NCBI RefSeq assembly: GCF_013367775.1
Contig: NZ_CP055157.1
Coordinates: forward strand, 2,056,001-2,120,000
Source: Microbulbifer sp. YPW1
Lineage (GTDB): Bacteria > Pseudomonadota > Gammaproteobacteria > Pseudomonadales > Cellvibrionaceae
Direction: 5' to 3'
Length of the DNA stretch: 64,000 nt
Of this stretch, positions 40,931-51,305 are shown in pieces. Within the stretch, counting starts at the first letter, position 1, and each line of letters opens with the position of its first letter. Position numbers and translations under genes: made by a program. The notes beneath the pieces were generated by a model. The model did no database searches. It was not told the DNA's origin and saw only the letters and a program-made list of their open reading frames with translations.

Positions 40931-41006
40931 ACGATTGGCGGGAAGTGCGTTCAGAGCCACCGCCAGTCAATCCATTTGTTGTCACTGAAAAAATTGGAGT
41001 ACACCG

Positions 41007-41585
41007 ATGAAGAGTTTTGCCACATTGCTGGTAACCGGATTTGCATTCATGTTGGCCGCCTGTGCCCACAGCCCGGTGCAGGTGGCCGTGAAACCGCAAA
41101 TTGATGTCGCCCCGGACAATATCGGCGCCGGTTACACCGTGTATGCCCGCGGCGAGAATCAGTTGCCCGGCGGTGGCCTGGGTAGCCTCGGGGGAATTTA
41201 TGCGGACGCGTCGAATGTGACCCTGGCCAATGATATTGAGAGCTCCATGGCATCCGCGCTGTACCAGGGCCTGGAATCCTGGTCGTTCCGCAGCGTCGAG
41301 AACGGCGGCGACGTGCAGGTGGTGGCGAAACTCACCGACCTTAAATACGACAGCCCCAACAAGCTGTACACCACAAAGGTCAATTCCGGCGCTTCCATCC
41401 AGTTACAGGTTTCGGTGAAAGGGGCCACTTTCTTTGGCAACTACACTACCAGTGGCAAGGATCGCAATCTGATCAAGCCCAGCCCGGAAGAGGTGGAAAG
41501 CACGATCAATCGCCTGCTCAGTGCGACACTGCAGCGCGCGTTTGAGGACGAAAAGCTGAAGTCGTTCCTGCGCCAGCACCTGTGA
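41007..41585 (+). CDS. YajG-family lipoprotein
   Basis: 192 residues. The lipobox MLAACAHS follows a short signal peptide (MKSFATLLVTGFAFMLAAC). The remainder matches the general plan of YajG (VKPQIDVAP near the N-terminus, an SSMASALYQGLESWSF helix, and a basic C-terminal helix). The role is unknown, probably at the outer membrane. A GGCGCGT/ACGCGCC hairpin at 41724-41738 may end the transcript; the 227 bases to the next gene hold nothing else. Confidence 0.82.
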   Translation: MKSFATLLVTGFAFMLAACAHSPVQVAVKPQIDVAPDNIGAGYTVYARGENQLPGGGLGSLGGIYADASNVTLANDIESSMASALYQGLESWSFRSVENGGDVQVVAKLTDLKYDSPNKLYTTKVNSGASIQLQVSVKGATFFGNYTTSGKDRNLIKPSPEEVESTINRLLSATLQRAFEDEKLKSFLRQHL

Positions 41586-41812
41586 TTTGTGCGCGGGTAC
41601 CCGGCGGAAAACCCTGGTCAGTTGTGGCTGTTGGTGCGAATCGGGTCACATTTGGCGCCAGGGTGCCCCTGGAGGTTTCCGCGCCGGTGAATAAGCCGTT
41701 ATTATTTTCCCTGATAGAGCGGGGGCGCGTTACGCGCCGAATTATTCCGCGGCCCCGATGTAGGGCCGCCACGTAACTACCGGGCGGTAAAGCCGGTTGA
41801 GTTGGAATTCCA

Positions 41813-43585
41813 TTGACTGAGTTCACACCGAAAAATGCCGCGTATCACGGCCAGCTGCGGGAATCCGGTGGCGATGCCATAGCTGTGGGGCACTTGAGCC
41901 CGGCGGCGGCAGAGCTGGCGTTGGGCGAAGTGGCCGATGGCGTGATCGTGACCGACCGCTACGGCAGGGTTCGCTACAGTAACCCGCTGGTGAGTGAACT
42001 CTGCGGCAACCTGGTGGGACTGCTGCCGGGGCAGTCTCTCGCCGAAGGTCTGCCGCTATTCGATGATAGCGGCGAGCCCCTCGAGCTGAATCTGGCCAGC
42101 GGCGACAGCGAAGGTGATATTCCCAGTCGCCGCGAACTGCGCGCCAACCTGCGCCGTGGTACTGACGAGTTGCTGGAAGTCAGTGTCCAGATCAACAGCC
42201 TCAAGGAAGGTGTGCAGTTACAGGGGTATGTGCTGATTCTGCGTCACACGTCCGAGGTGCGCCGTATCTCCTCCCGTCTCAGCTGGCAGAACAGCCACGA
42301 TGCGCTGACCCACCTTCCCAATCGCCAGGCCTTTGAGCACTCCCTGCAGCAACTTCTGAATGCGGATACCGGTCCCCGCCAACACCATATCCTGCTTTAC
42401 CTAGACGTCTATCAATTCAAAGTGGTTAACGACACCCTCGGTTACAGCGCCGGCGATGCCTTGCTGATCGCGCTCGGGAAAATTCTCAGCCGCTGTCTGG
42501 GGCGCGGGGACCTGCTGGGCCGGGTGGGCAGTGATGAATTTGCGCTGCTGCTGAAAGACTGCACGCTGGAAGAGGCGAAACGTATTGTCACCCGGCTGCG
42601 CGAGGCGGTGAGCGGTTTTGTCTTCGAGTGGGAGGACAGCGAGACGCGTCCGGCACTCTCCATCGGTGCAGTGAGTGTGGACCGGCATGCGCCGCCCGCC
42701 AGCCAGTTGCTGGCCTCGGCCAACGACGCCTGCTCTGCGGCCCGGGACCAGGGGCGCAATCGGGTGAAGTTTTTTGGTGATTCGCGCAAGGCCCTGGAAA
42801 AGCGTCGCGAAAGTACCTGGCTTGCGGAAATCCACGCGGCCATCCAGGAGGATCGCCTGTTGCTGTACCGCCAACCGGTGGTGGCGCTACAGGACAAAAA
42901 TCGCGTGCACCACTACGAGGTGCTGGTGCGTATGCAGGGGCGGGACGGGGATGTGATTTCCCCCGGATTGTTCCTGCCAGCGGCGGAACGCTACGGCATG
43001 ATTGATGAAGTGGATCGCTGGGTGATCCGCAAGATTTTCCAGTACATGGCGCTGGAGCAGAGCAGTGGCGCTGGCGGTTTCCACTACGCGATCAATATAT
43101 CCGGTATCAGTCTCGGCGATGAGCAGTTTGCCGATTTTGTGCTGCGTGAGCTGACCGAGGCGGGAGTCGCGCCGTCGCGGGTGCAATTTGAAATTACCGA
43201 AACCAGTGCGATCAATAACCTGGATCGGGCGCTGGTGTTTATTCACAAGCTGCGTGCGGCGGGGTGCAGTTTTGCGCTGGACGATTTCGGTCGCGGCGCT
43301 TCGTCCCTGGCCTATCTGCGTCAGTTGCCGGTGGATTATCTGAAGATCGACGGGTCTTTTGTGCGCAATATGCTGGAAGATGAGATCGACAGCGCGATGG
43401 TGAGTACGGTGGATCACCTGGCCAAGCGTATGGGGATAAGCACCATTGCAGAGTTTGCCGAGACGCCGGAATTACTGGAGAAGCTGCGCCTGATGGGGGT
43501 GGATTTTGCCCAGGGCTTCGGTATTGCTGCAGCTGCCTGTCTTCCCGAAATCACCGGGCCGAGAAAATCCTCTTCCGTGAACTGA
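41813..43585 (+). CDS. PAS-GGDEF-EAL cyclic-di-GMP protein with degenerate GGDEF
   Basis: 590 residues without transmembrane segments. A PAS-like sensor (residues about 35-145) precedes a GGDEF domain whose signature is GSDEF at 239-243, probably weak or inactive as a cyclase. The EAL domain keeps the key phosphodiesterase residues: E369 in EVL, N428, E460 in EITET, the D490-D491 pair in DDFGRG, K511 and E547. The usual QGxxxGxP near the end is changed to QGFGIAAA. So c-di-GMP hydrolysis is likely, with the GGDEF possibly a GTP sensor. The start is a TTG at 41813 with a weak ribosome site and may lie further in. Confidence 0.9.
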   Translation: MTEFTPKNAAYHGQLRESGGDAIAVGHLSPAAAELALGEVADGVIVTDRYGRVRYSNPLVSELCGNLVGLLPGQSLAEGLPLFDDSGEPLELNLASGDSEGDIPSRRELRANLRRGTDELLEVSVQINSLKEGVQLQGYVLILRHTSEVRRISSRLSWQNSHDALTHLPNRQAFEHSLQQLLNADTGPRQHHILLYLDVYQFKVVNDTLGYSAGDALLIALGKILSRCLGRGDLLGRVGSDEFALLLKDCTLEEAKRIVTRLREAVSGFVFEWEDSETRPALSIGAVSVDRHAPPASQLLASANDACSAARDQGRNRVKFFGDSRKALEKRRESTWLAEIHAAIQEDRLLLYRQPVVALQDKNRVHHYEVLVRMQGRDGDVISPGLFLPAAERYGMIDEVDRWVIRKIFQYMALEQSSGAGGFHYAINISGISLGDEQFADFVLRELTEAGVAPSRVQFEITETSAINNLDRALVFIHKLRAAGCSFALDDFGRGASSLAYLRQLPVDYLKIDGSFVRNMLEDEIDSAMVSTVDHLAKRMGISTIAEFAETPELLEKLRLMGVDFAQGFGIAAAACLPEITGPRKSSSVN

Positions 43586-43608
43586 GATTACTGTGGTCCC
43601 GAATCAGG

Positions 43609-43691
43609 GCCTGTGGCGGCAGAGTGCCGGGTACGGGTTATCGGGATCGCGCTATCCCCGTCCCCGTGCACTCTATCTCCTGTCGCCAGGC
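43609..43691. repeat. Long imperfect hairpin between convergent EAL and kinase genes
   Basis: GCCTG at 43609 pairs with CAGGC ending at 43691. Between them AGAGTGC, CGGG, ACGGG and GGGAT pair with ATCCC, CCCGT and GCACTCT. It lacks the conserved core of elements A-F and has no T tract. It may act as a convergent transcription barrier. Confidence 0.6.
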
Positions 43692-43715
43692 TTTCCACAT
43701 TTACCTGGATGTGGT

Positions 43716-44720
43716 TCAGGCGTTTGCCACTTGCTCCAGAAGTTCTGCGTGCTGCTCCGGACGCAATCTCGGTCCATACTGACTCACTACCTGTGCCGCC
43801 GCGCGGCAGGCCAGTTCTCCCGCCTCCGCAAAGCCCATGCCGCGATTGATTCCGAACAGGAATGCGCCCGCAAACATATCACCGGCACCATTGGTGTCGA
43901 TGGCTTCCACTTTGGGGGAGGCTACGCGGTGTTCTTGTGTGCCATCCCACAGCAGCGCGCCGTCGGCACCGAGGGTAATGGCGAAGGCGCCGCAGTGATC
44001 GCGCAGGGCTTGCGCCGCTTCTTCCAGGGATTCCGTGTGACAGAACTTGAGGGCTTCCTCACGGTTGCAGAACAGCAGGTCGACGCCGTCGCCAAGCATT
44101 TCTTTCAGCCCGTCGTGGAACAGTTGCACCATCATGGGGTCGGATAGGCTCAGGGCGGTTTTTACGCCGGCCGCTTGCGACTGCTCGCGCAGAGCGATGG
44201 CGGCGGCGCGGCCGGTGGGAGAGGAAACCAGGTAACCCTCGATATAGGCCCAGCGGGATTTTTCCAGGGCTTCGCTGTCGAGCTCGTTGACCGACAGTTC
44301 AGCACTGATGCCGAGGTAGGTATTCATGCTGCGCTCGGCGTCCGGGGTGATCAGCACCAGGCACTTGCCGGTAACGCCGCTGGCGGCATTGTGCAGAGCC
44401 TTCGGGTAGCCGACGCCGGCGGCCGCGAGATTGTCGCGGTAAAAGTCGCCGTTGTCGTCATCCGCCACCTTGCAGGAATAAAAGGTGTCGAGGCCAAAGT
44501 AACTGGCGGCGATAACGGTGTTGGCACCGGAGCCGCCACAGGCGTGGCTGGCGGTGACCATATGGTTTTTGAGATCCTCGACCAGTTGTTCCTGGCGCGA
44601 GTCATCAACCAGTGTCATGACTCCCTTGTCGACGCCTAGTGACTGCAGGTCGCTGTCGGACACTTCAATTTCCGTATCGAGGAGGGCGGCGCCGATGCCG
44701 TAGAGGTCGTACTGGTGCAT
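43716..44720 (-). CDS. PfkB-family carbohydrate/nucleoside kinase, probably adenosine kinase
   Basis: 334 residues of the ribokinase fold. The first signature is GGSGANTVIAASYFGL and the second, with the catalytic aspartate, is DTNGAGDMFAGAFLFGI. The opening YDLYGIGAALLDTEIEVSD and the residues around LSLSDPMMVQLF match bacterial proteins usually called adenosine kinase. A sugar substrate cannot be excluded. It is a single gene; the 269-base gap upstream to mrcB (44721-44989) shows no gene. Confidence 0.85.
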   Translation of the reverse strand: MHQYDLYGIGAALLDTEIEVSDSDLQSLGVDKGVMTLVDDSRQEQLVEDLKNHMVTASHACGGSGANTVIAASYFGLDTFYSCKVADDDNGDFYRDNLAAAGVGYPKALHNAASGVTGKCLVLITPDAERSMNTYLGISAELSVNELDSEALEKSRWAYIEGYLVSSPTGRAAAIALREQSQAAGVKTALSLSDPMMVQLFHDGLKEMLGDGVDLLFCNREEALKFCHTESLEEAAQALRDHCGAFAITLGADGALLWDGTQEHRVASPKVEAIDTNGAGDMFAGAFLFGINRGMGFAEAGELACRAAAQVVSQYGPRLRPEQHAELLEQVANA

Positions 44721-44989
44721 AAGGGATCCATTGCTGCTGGCTAAATTCGTTTCAGTCGGCCCGGTTTGCGGGCGCTGGGCGCATTATGGCGGGCGGCGGG
44801 GTAAGTGCAAGTGCGGGCCGGCAGGGCCATTGTGTGACCCGTTGGGTTTGACTTGTTCAGAAGTGACCTTATAAATGCCGGCTATAAAAGATGCTGTTGT
44901 GCCCATACCCAGTGGTCCTGATTTGGCCCGCGGCGTCAGTGGGACGTAACAGCGTTTCACAGTTAAGTAACCAATCTATCTGAATCCAT

Positions 44990-47692
44990 ATGCCACCAAA
45001 CAAGCGCCGCACGAAAGCGAAAACTGCAAACAGAAAAAGCCGTCCCGGGCGTCTGCGCCGCTGGATCAAGCGCCTCAGCCTGCTGGCCCTGCTCGGGGTG
45101 CTGGTGCTTGCCGGTTATATGGTGTGGCTGGATGTGCAGCTGCGCGAGCGACTGGACAGCCGCCAGTACCAGCTGCCCGCCAGGGTCTATGCGCGCCCGC
45201 TGATACTCAAGGAAGGTATGGTGATGCGCCCGGACGAGCTGGCATCCGAATTTGCCGCGCTCAATTACAAGAAGGTACCGGCGATTGAAGAGCCGGGGCA
45301 GTGGCAGCGTGAGGGCATGGAATACCGTGTGTGGCGGCGCGACTTTATCCACGCCGACAAGCGCGAACCGGCGGAGCAGGTCCTGTTTCGCCTGCGCAAT
45401 GACGAGCTGACCAATTTGCGCAGCGAGACCGGTGAGCGACTGAAGGAATTCCGCCTGGACGCGGCGCCCATCGGCACCCTGCTCGGTGGTGGCGACGACC
45501 GCACGCCGGTGCGAATCGAGGAGATCCCGCCGCTGCTCGGCGCCACCTTGATCGCGGTAGAGGACCAGGATTTTGTGCATCACTTCGGGGTCTCTCCCCG
45601 CGGGATTGCGCGCGCCATGGTGGCCAACTTCAAGGCCGGCGGCGTGGTGCAGGGCGGTTCCACCATCACTCAGCAGCTGGTGAAAAATATCTTTTTCGAT
45701 CACAAACCGAGTCTGTGGCGAAAATTCAACGAAGCGCTGATGGCCATCCTGATGGAGGTCCATTACGACAAGGCCTATATCCTTCAGGAGTACATCAACG
45801 AGGTGTGGCTGGGGCAGCAGGGCAGCCGTGCCATCTACGGCTTCGGGCTGGCTTCCGAGTTCTATTTCCAGAAGCCCCTGAACCAGCTCGAGCCCCATCA
45901 GATCGCGTTGCTGGTCGGGCTTGCCAAGGGCGCGTCCTATTACAATCCGTGGCGCAACCCGGAGCGGGCTCTGGAGCGGCGCAACACGGTGCTGGACGTG
46001 ATGTTCGAGCAGGGACTGATCAGTGAGGAGCAGCATGATCGCCTGCGCAAGAAACCGCTGGAAGTCGCATCTGCCGGCGCCACCGCGCAGAACCCCTATC
46101 CGGCGTTTACCGAGCGCCTGCTGGAGGAGTTGCGTCCCTATTACTCCGTGGAAGAACTGCGTACCGCTGGCCTGCGGGTCTACACCACCCTGGCACCCTC
46201 GGTACAGAAACTGGCCGAAGACGCGGTGAGCCAGGGGGCCGACCGACTGGAAAAAGACCGCGGCCTCAAGGAGGACTCCCTGCAGGGGGCCACGGTGGTA
46301 CTGGAAAATCACAGCGGCAATGTGCTCGCCATGGTGGGCGACCGCCGTCCCCATTACCCGGGCTTCAACCGCGCCCTGGAGGCGCGCCGCCAGGTGGGCT
46401 CGCTGATCAAGCCTGCGGTATATCTCACCGCGCTGGAGCGGGCGCACCAGTACAACCTCGGCACTCTGATTGACGACGCCCCGATCCGTGAGGAGGCCCC
46501 CGATGGGCAGGTATGGATGCCGGCCAACTTCAATAATCGCAGCCATGGGCTGGTGCCGCTGTATGTGGCCCTGTCCCGCTCCTACAACCAGGCGACTGCG
46601 CGCCTGGGGCTGGATCTCGGCATCGAAAACGTGCGTCAGACCATTCGTCGCCTGGGGGTACAGGCGAATCTGCCGCGGGTGCCCTCCCTGTTTCTCGGTG
46701 CGGTGGAGATGACCCCGTTTGAAGTCGCGGGCATGTACCAGACCCTGGCTAACGGCGGCGAGCACGTGGAGCCGCGCACGCTGCTGGCGGTGTCTGACGC
46801 CGACGGCGAACAGGTGCAGCGCTTCCGACCCAAGTCCAGCCGCGGGGTGGACGAGGTGCCCGCCTATCTGCTGCGCTACGCGCTGGAGCAGGTCATGCGC
46901 GAGGGCACCGGCAAAAGCGCCTACCGGCGTCTGCCCAACAGTGTGCCGTTTGCTGGCAAAACCGGCACCACCAACGATTATCGCGACAGCTGGTTTGCCG
47001 GCTTTAGCCCCGGAGTGACAGCGGTGGTATGGCTGGGCCGCGACGACAACGAGCGCACCAGTCTCACCGGCGCTACCGGCGCCCTGACGGTGTGGACCGA
47101 CATCATGCGCAAGCTGCCGCATCGCCACGGGCGCATCCAGGCGCCGCGCGGGGTTGAGTGGAAACCGCTGAATAGCGACGGTCAGTATATGGATCCGCGC
47201 AACTGTCAGGGCGGGCGCGAGTTGCCGGTATCGGTGGAGAGCCGGCTGCAGACAGATCCGCGCTGCCAGCGCCGCGGCTGGTTCCGCAACTGGTTTGACG
47301 ATGACAAGGAAGAGGATGTGGCGCCCCGCGAGGATATGACCCCGGGCTGGGGCATAGACCCGGAGCAGCAGCGGCGGGAACAGCAGCAGCGCCAGCGCGA
47401 GCAGCAATTGCGCGAACAATTGGAGCGTGAGCGTCAATCGGTTCCCCAGGAAGAACTCGATCCGGAGCTGCAACAGCAGCCTGTGCCGCAGTCTGAGGAA
47501 GAGCGTTTGCGCCGGCTGCAGGAATCCGGCCGAATCCAGGAGCAGCGCTATCTTGAAGAGGAGCGCCGGGCACAGGAAGAGCGCCGAATACTGGAGGAGC
47601 GCATGCAACGGGAGCAGTCACAGCCAGATCGCGGCGCGCCGGTAGAGGAGGCGCAGCCCTGGTCGCCGGAAGAGCCGGATCAGTGGCCGTAG
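44990..47692 (+). CDS. mrcB: Penicillin-binding protein 1B (bifunctional transglycosylase/transpeptidase)
   Basis: Polymerises and cross-links peptidoglycan at the inner membrane. 900 residues. A basic cytoplasmic tail and one transmembrane helix (LLALLGVLVLAGYMVW) precede a UB2H domain (LPARVYARPLILKEG). The transglycosylase domain has AVEDQDFVHHFGV, GGSTITQQLVKN and EVHYDKAYILQEYINEVW. The transpeptidase domain has the serine motif GSLIKPAV, SYN in SRSYNQAT, and KTGTTN. An unusually long C-terminal tail (about residues 785-890) is almost wholly Q, E and R, likely a charged coiled coil facing the periplasm. Confidence 0.96.
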   Translation: MPPNKRRTKAKTANRKSRPGRLRRWIKRLSLLALLGVLVLAGYMVWLDVQLRERLDSRQYQLPARVYARPLILKEGMVMRPDELASEFAALNYKKVPAIEEPGQWQREGMEYRVWRRDFIHADKREPAEQVLFRLRNDELTNLRSETGERLKEFRLDAAPIGTLLGGGDDRTPVRIEEIPPLLGATLIAVEDQDFVHHFGVSPRGIARAMVANFKAGGVVQGGSTITQQLVKNIFFDHKPSLWRKFNEALMAILMEVHYDKAYILQEYINEVWLGQQGSRAIYGFGLASEFYFQKPLNQLEPHQIALLVGLAKGASYYNPWRNPERALERRNTVLDVMFEQGLISEEQHDRLRKKPLEVASAGATAQNPYPAFTERLLEELRPYYSVEELRTAGLRVYTTLAPSVQKLAEDAVSQGADRLEKDRGLKEDSLQGATVVLENHSGNVLAMVGDRRPHYPGFNRALEARRQVGSLIKPAVYLTALERAHQYNLGTLIDDAPIREEAPDGQVWMPANFNNRSHGLVPLYVALSRSYNQATARLGLDLGIENVRQTIRRLGVQANLPRVPSLFLGAVEMTPFEVAGMYQTLANGGEHVEPRTLLAVSDADGEQVQRFRPKSSRGVDEVPAYLLRYALEQVMREGTGKSAYRRLPNSVPFAGKTGTTNDYRDSWFAGFSPGVTAVVWLGRDDNERTSLTGATGALTVWTDIMRKLPHRHGRIQAPRGVEWKPLNSDGQYMDPRNCQGGRELPVSVESRLQTDPRCQRRGWFRNWFDDDKEEDVAPREDMTPGWGIDPEQQRREQQQRQREQQLREQLERERQSVPQEELDPELQQQPVPQSEEERLRRLQESGRIQEQRYLEEERRAQEERRILEERMQREQSQPDRGAPVEEAQPWSPEEPDQWP

Positions 47693-47771
47693 AGTCAGGG
47701 GCTGGAACTTTGTCGGGGCGGGGGGCATACTTCAGCACCGAAAATGATTCCCATTCCCTGAATCTAGTGCG

Positions 47772-48776
47772 ATGCAGTACCGTTTTGACAAGTACGTTCT
47801 GGATACAGAGCATCTTTATCTGACCGCCGGTGGAGAGCCGGTGGCAGCGGATGCCCGGCAATTGCAGCTGCTCTCATTGCTGATTACAGGCTTTCCCGAG
47901 TGCTGCGAGCGGGCCGCGCTGCTGGAGGATCTGTGGCCCAACACCGTGGTTTCCCACTGGTCCCTGGGGCGGCTGGTTTCCGACACCCGCAAGCTGTTTC
48001 GCGAGCAGGGGTACGAAGGGCCGCTGATCCAGACCTTGCACGGTCGCGGTTACCGGCTTTCGCCGGAGCTGGCGGAGCAGTTGCGGGAGGTCCGCAGCTC
48101 CTCGCCACAACAGAGCGAGCGCGATACCCCTGAGACTGCCGGATCTGATAGCGACAGCAATGCGCCAGTCGGCAACCCGGCCGCTCTGGATAGCGCACCC
48201 GCCCCCGATCGAACTTCTTCCACGTCATCTTTCGCCGCGGCCCGACCCGCAGCGTATTTCTGGCGTCTGTGGATCGGCATGGGGCTGCTGGTGCTGGTGA
48301 CCGCGCTGCTGGTATACCTGATTACTGCACGACGCATCCCGGATGACGGTGCACCCCTGGTCATTGGCGAAGCCCCGGATGTGCGCGGCAGGATTCTGTG
48401 GGTGGACGACAACCCCGACAACAATCTCGCCGAGCGCGCACATTTCGAATCCCTGCGGATCGCGGTCTATCTCGCAACCAATACCGACGACGCCCTGACG
48501 CTGCTGTCCATGTACCGCTACGATGCGGTGATCTCCGATATGGGCCGGGGTCGGGAACCGCTGGCCGGCTTCAAGTTGATGGAGCGGATGCGCGCGCGAC
48601 AGGACAGCACCCCCTACTTCCTGTACACCATCATGCCCTCAGATTCCCAGCGCAAGCTGGTGCGCCAGCGGGGCGGCAATGGTGTTGCCGTGGCTGCGGA
48701 CGAACTGTTCGGCCTGGTTTTACCGATTTTTGGTCTGCCGGAAGCGAACGCTAAACCTTCTGCGCCACCTCCCTGA
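47772..48776 (+). CDS. ToxR-like transmembrane winged-helix regulator with a C-terminal receiver-like domain
   Basis: 334 residues. Residues 1-98 are an OmpR/PhoB-type winged helix (LLEDLWPNTVVSHWSLGRLVSDTRK, GRGYRLS; cited in part). A Ser/Pro-rich linker leads to a single transmembrane helix at about 166-185 (LWIGMGLLVLVTALLVYLI). Residues 207-322 look like a response-regulator receiver: ILWVDDNPDNN with the acidic pair D212-D213, a phospho-acceptor position D256 in AVISDMGRG, and T286 in LYTIMPSD; the conserved lysine is not evident. A cytoplasmic DNA-binding end puts the receiver in the periplasm. No histidine kinase is adjacent. Confidence 0.85.
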   Translation: MQYRFDKYVLDTEHLYLTAGGEPVAADARQLQLLSLLITGFPECCERAALLEDLWPNTVVSHWSLGRLVSDTRKLFREQGYEGPLIQTLHGRGYRLSPELAEQLREVRSSSPQQSERDTPETAGSDSDSNAPVGNPAALDSAPAPDRTSSTSSFAAARPAAYFWRLWIGMGLLVLVTALLVYLITARRIPDDGAPLVIGEAPDVRGRILWVDDNPDNNLAERAHFESLRIAVYLATNTDDALTLLSMYRYDAVISDMGRGREPLAGFKLMERMRARQDSTPYFLYTIMPSDSQRKLVRQRGGNGVAVAADELFGLVLPIFGLPEANAKPSAPPP

Positions 48777-48960
48777 TCCTATTATCAAGATCACAGGCTC
48801 TTCTGCAGGCCCCGTGATACGGGCGTTTCAAAACGATTCAAAACCTTTCAAAGACGCCCATGGCTCTTCCTAGCTAAATTCCCGCGACAAAATTGCGACA
48901 AAGGTTCCGACTGTGTTTCGCGGTCAGGGACCTGAAGATTCTCAGGGAAAAGGGGGAATT

Positions 48961-49377
48961 ATGCTGGGGGCAGGATTGGCGGCACTGCTGGTCGTCGGAC
49001 GGGATTCGGGGGCACGGGAAACGCGCGCACAGGAATCGGAGGCCAATACGGTAATAGCACCGAATTCGGGCAGCGGTCGGGGGGAGGGTCAAATCGGCGG
49101 TCGGAGCAGCTTGCCGGAGCCTGCTACGGGGTGCCTGGGTGGATCGCAGCTAGTGGTGGTGGACAAGCCTGCGAAGCCTGCAAAGAAAATATTCAGTGCC
49201 CGTGAGCTGCAAGTCCTGACGCAGATCGCCGCCGGCGCTACCAGTGTCGAGATCGCCGAGCAACTGAACATCTCTGTGCATACGGTAAAGAATCACCGCA
49301 AGAACATCCTGCGTAAGGCGGATTGCCGAAACTCCGGCCAGCTGATTACCCACTGCCTGGCGCTGGGTGTTATCTGA
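48961..49377 (+). CDS. Orphan LuxR-type helix-turn-helix protein
   Basis: 138 residues from the ATG at 48961, preceded by AGGGGGA. Only the C-terminal 65 residues are recognisable: FSARELQVLTQIAAGATSVEIAEQL and ISVHTVKNHRKNIL are a GerE/LuxR DNA-binding domain. The first 70 residues are low-complexity (G, S, E, N) and have no sensor domain. A GTG at 48913 is an alternative start. It follows the membrane regulator by 184 bases on the same strand. Target genes unknown. Confidence 0.8.
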   Translation: MLGAGLAALLVVGRDSGARETRAQESEANTVIAPNSGSGRGEGQIGGRSSLPEPATGCLGGSQLVVVDKPAKPAKKIFSARELQVLTQIAAGATSVEIAEQLNISVHTVKNHRKNILRKADCRNSGQLITHCLALGVI

Positions 49378-49464
49378 CCTCTATTTTCCGGGCCCGTGTC
49401 CGCGGGCCCCTGGACGTCTGTTTTTCGCTCGCGATGCTTTAGCCGTCAGCCTCTCTGGCTCGGC

Positions 49465-49761
49465 ATGCTGGTGCTCAATTTTATTGCCGGTATGTCGCAG
49501 TTGGAGGATATCAAACAGAGTCGTAATGCAGTGCTGGCAATGACGAGTTTTAATCCCGGCTATCGCTATGAGGAGTTTGATCCAGAAATCGATAAAGTGG
49601 CGGCCTATGGCCTCGGTGCACTGGTAACCGGCAAGGTGTTGGCCAAAACCGGACTGTTGGCCGGTTTGCTGCTGTTTCTGAAAAAGGCCTGGAAACTGAT
49701 TCCACTGGCCTTTGGCGCACTGTTCAAACTGTTCCGGCGCGGTGGCAAGGGCGACCAGTGA
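49465..49761 (+). pseudogene. C-terminal remnant of a DUF2167 membrane protein
   Basis: The peptide DIKQSRNAVLAMTSFNPGYRYEEF, followed by DKVAAYGLGALVTGKVLAKTG and two hydrophobic segments ending in FKLFRRGGKG, matches the C-terminal third of DUF2167 proteins as I recall them (given here in parts). Those proteins are about 300 residues with a signal peptide; here only about 99 codons remain and no N-terminal part is found upstream, where the LuxR-type gene lies. It could still be translated as a small membrane protein. I read it as a decayed gene left at the edge of an exchange. Confidence 0.6.
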
Positions 49762-49784
49762 TCGCCTGACAGAAAAGATTTATA

Positions 49785-49803
49785 CCGGCCGGTTTTGCCG
49801 GCC
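49785..49803. terminator. Short hairpin between DUF2167 remnant and hemB
   Basis: GGCCGG, loop TTTTG, CCGGCC in the 50-base convergent gap; no clear T tract. Confidence 0.35.
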
Positions 49804-49811
49804 CGATTTCC

Positions 49812-50831
<1,020 letters not shown>

Positions 50832-50916
50832 TCACTCCGGCTGGTAGATAGGGGTTGGCGCGCACTCTGGGCGGCGACTAAGCTGGCGCAATCATATCAA
50901 AACGGGAGTGGTTCTG

Positions 50917-51303
50917 ATGTCTGTCGCCTTTTGGTGTCTGCTGGTGGCGATTTTGATGCCGCCCACATTTGCTGCCATCGCCAAAGCCACCGCAGAGGGA
51001 AGGTACAACAACCGGTCGCCGCGCGCGTTTCTGGAAAAGCAGTCCGGACTGTCGCGGCGTGCGGACTGGGCTCAGCGCAACAGTTTCGAGATATTGCCGG
51101 CATTTATCGCGGGGGTGTTTGCGGCCATCGCGGCGGGTGTCGACGAGCAGTGGCTAGCGCGACTTTCGCTGATCTTTATTGCCACCCGGATTCTCTACGG
51201 GATCTGCTATCTGAAAGACTGGGCAGCCGCACGCTCCCTTTGCTGGTTCTCCGGTTTCTTCTGTTGTCTGGGGCTGCTGATCATGGCGGCGCTCGCGGTT
51301 TAG
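50917..51303 (+). CDS. MAPEG-family membrane protein
   Basis: 128 residues and four hydrophobic helices. The family includes membrane glutathione transferases and eicosanoid enzymes. Visible features are KATAEGRYNNRSPRAFLEKQSG, RADWAQRNSFEILPAFIAGV (the RAxxAxxNxxE pattern) and ATRILYGICYL, all usual for the bacterial MAPEG subgroup. ATG 50917 is preferred over an upstream in-frame GTG because GGGAG stands nine bases before it. Substrate unknown. Confidence 0.88.
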   Translation: MSVAFWCLLVAILMPPTFAAIAKATAEGRYNNRSPRAFLEKQSGLSRRADWAQRNSFEILPAFIAGVFAAIAAGVDEQWLARLSLIFIATRILYGICYLKDWAAARSLCWFSGFFCCLGLLIMAALAV

Positions 51304-51305
51304 CT

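Noticed and set aside
43609..43691. Seventh member of the palindrome family
   Set aside because: It is a long imperfect hairpin but lacks the AACCCATCC.TGG core and the nested RTCCCT-loop hairpin.
44963..47608. Very long open frame (881 codons) antisense to mrcB
   Set aside because: GC-rich shadow of PBP1b: no family motifs, and it covers the coding frame of a clearly identified gene.
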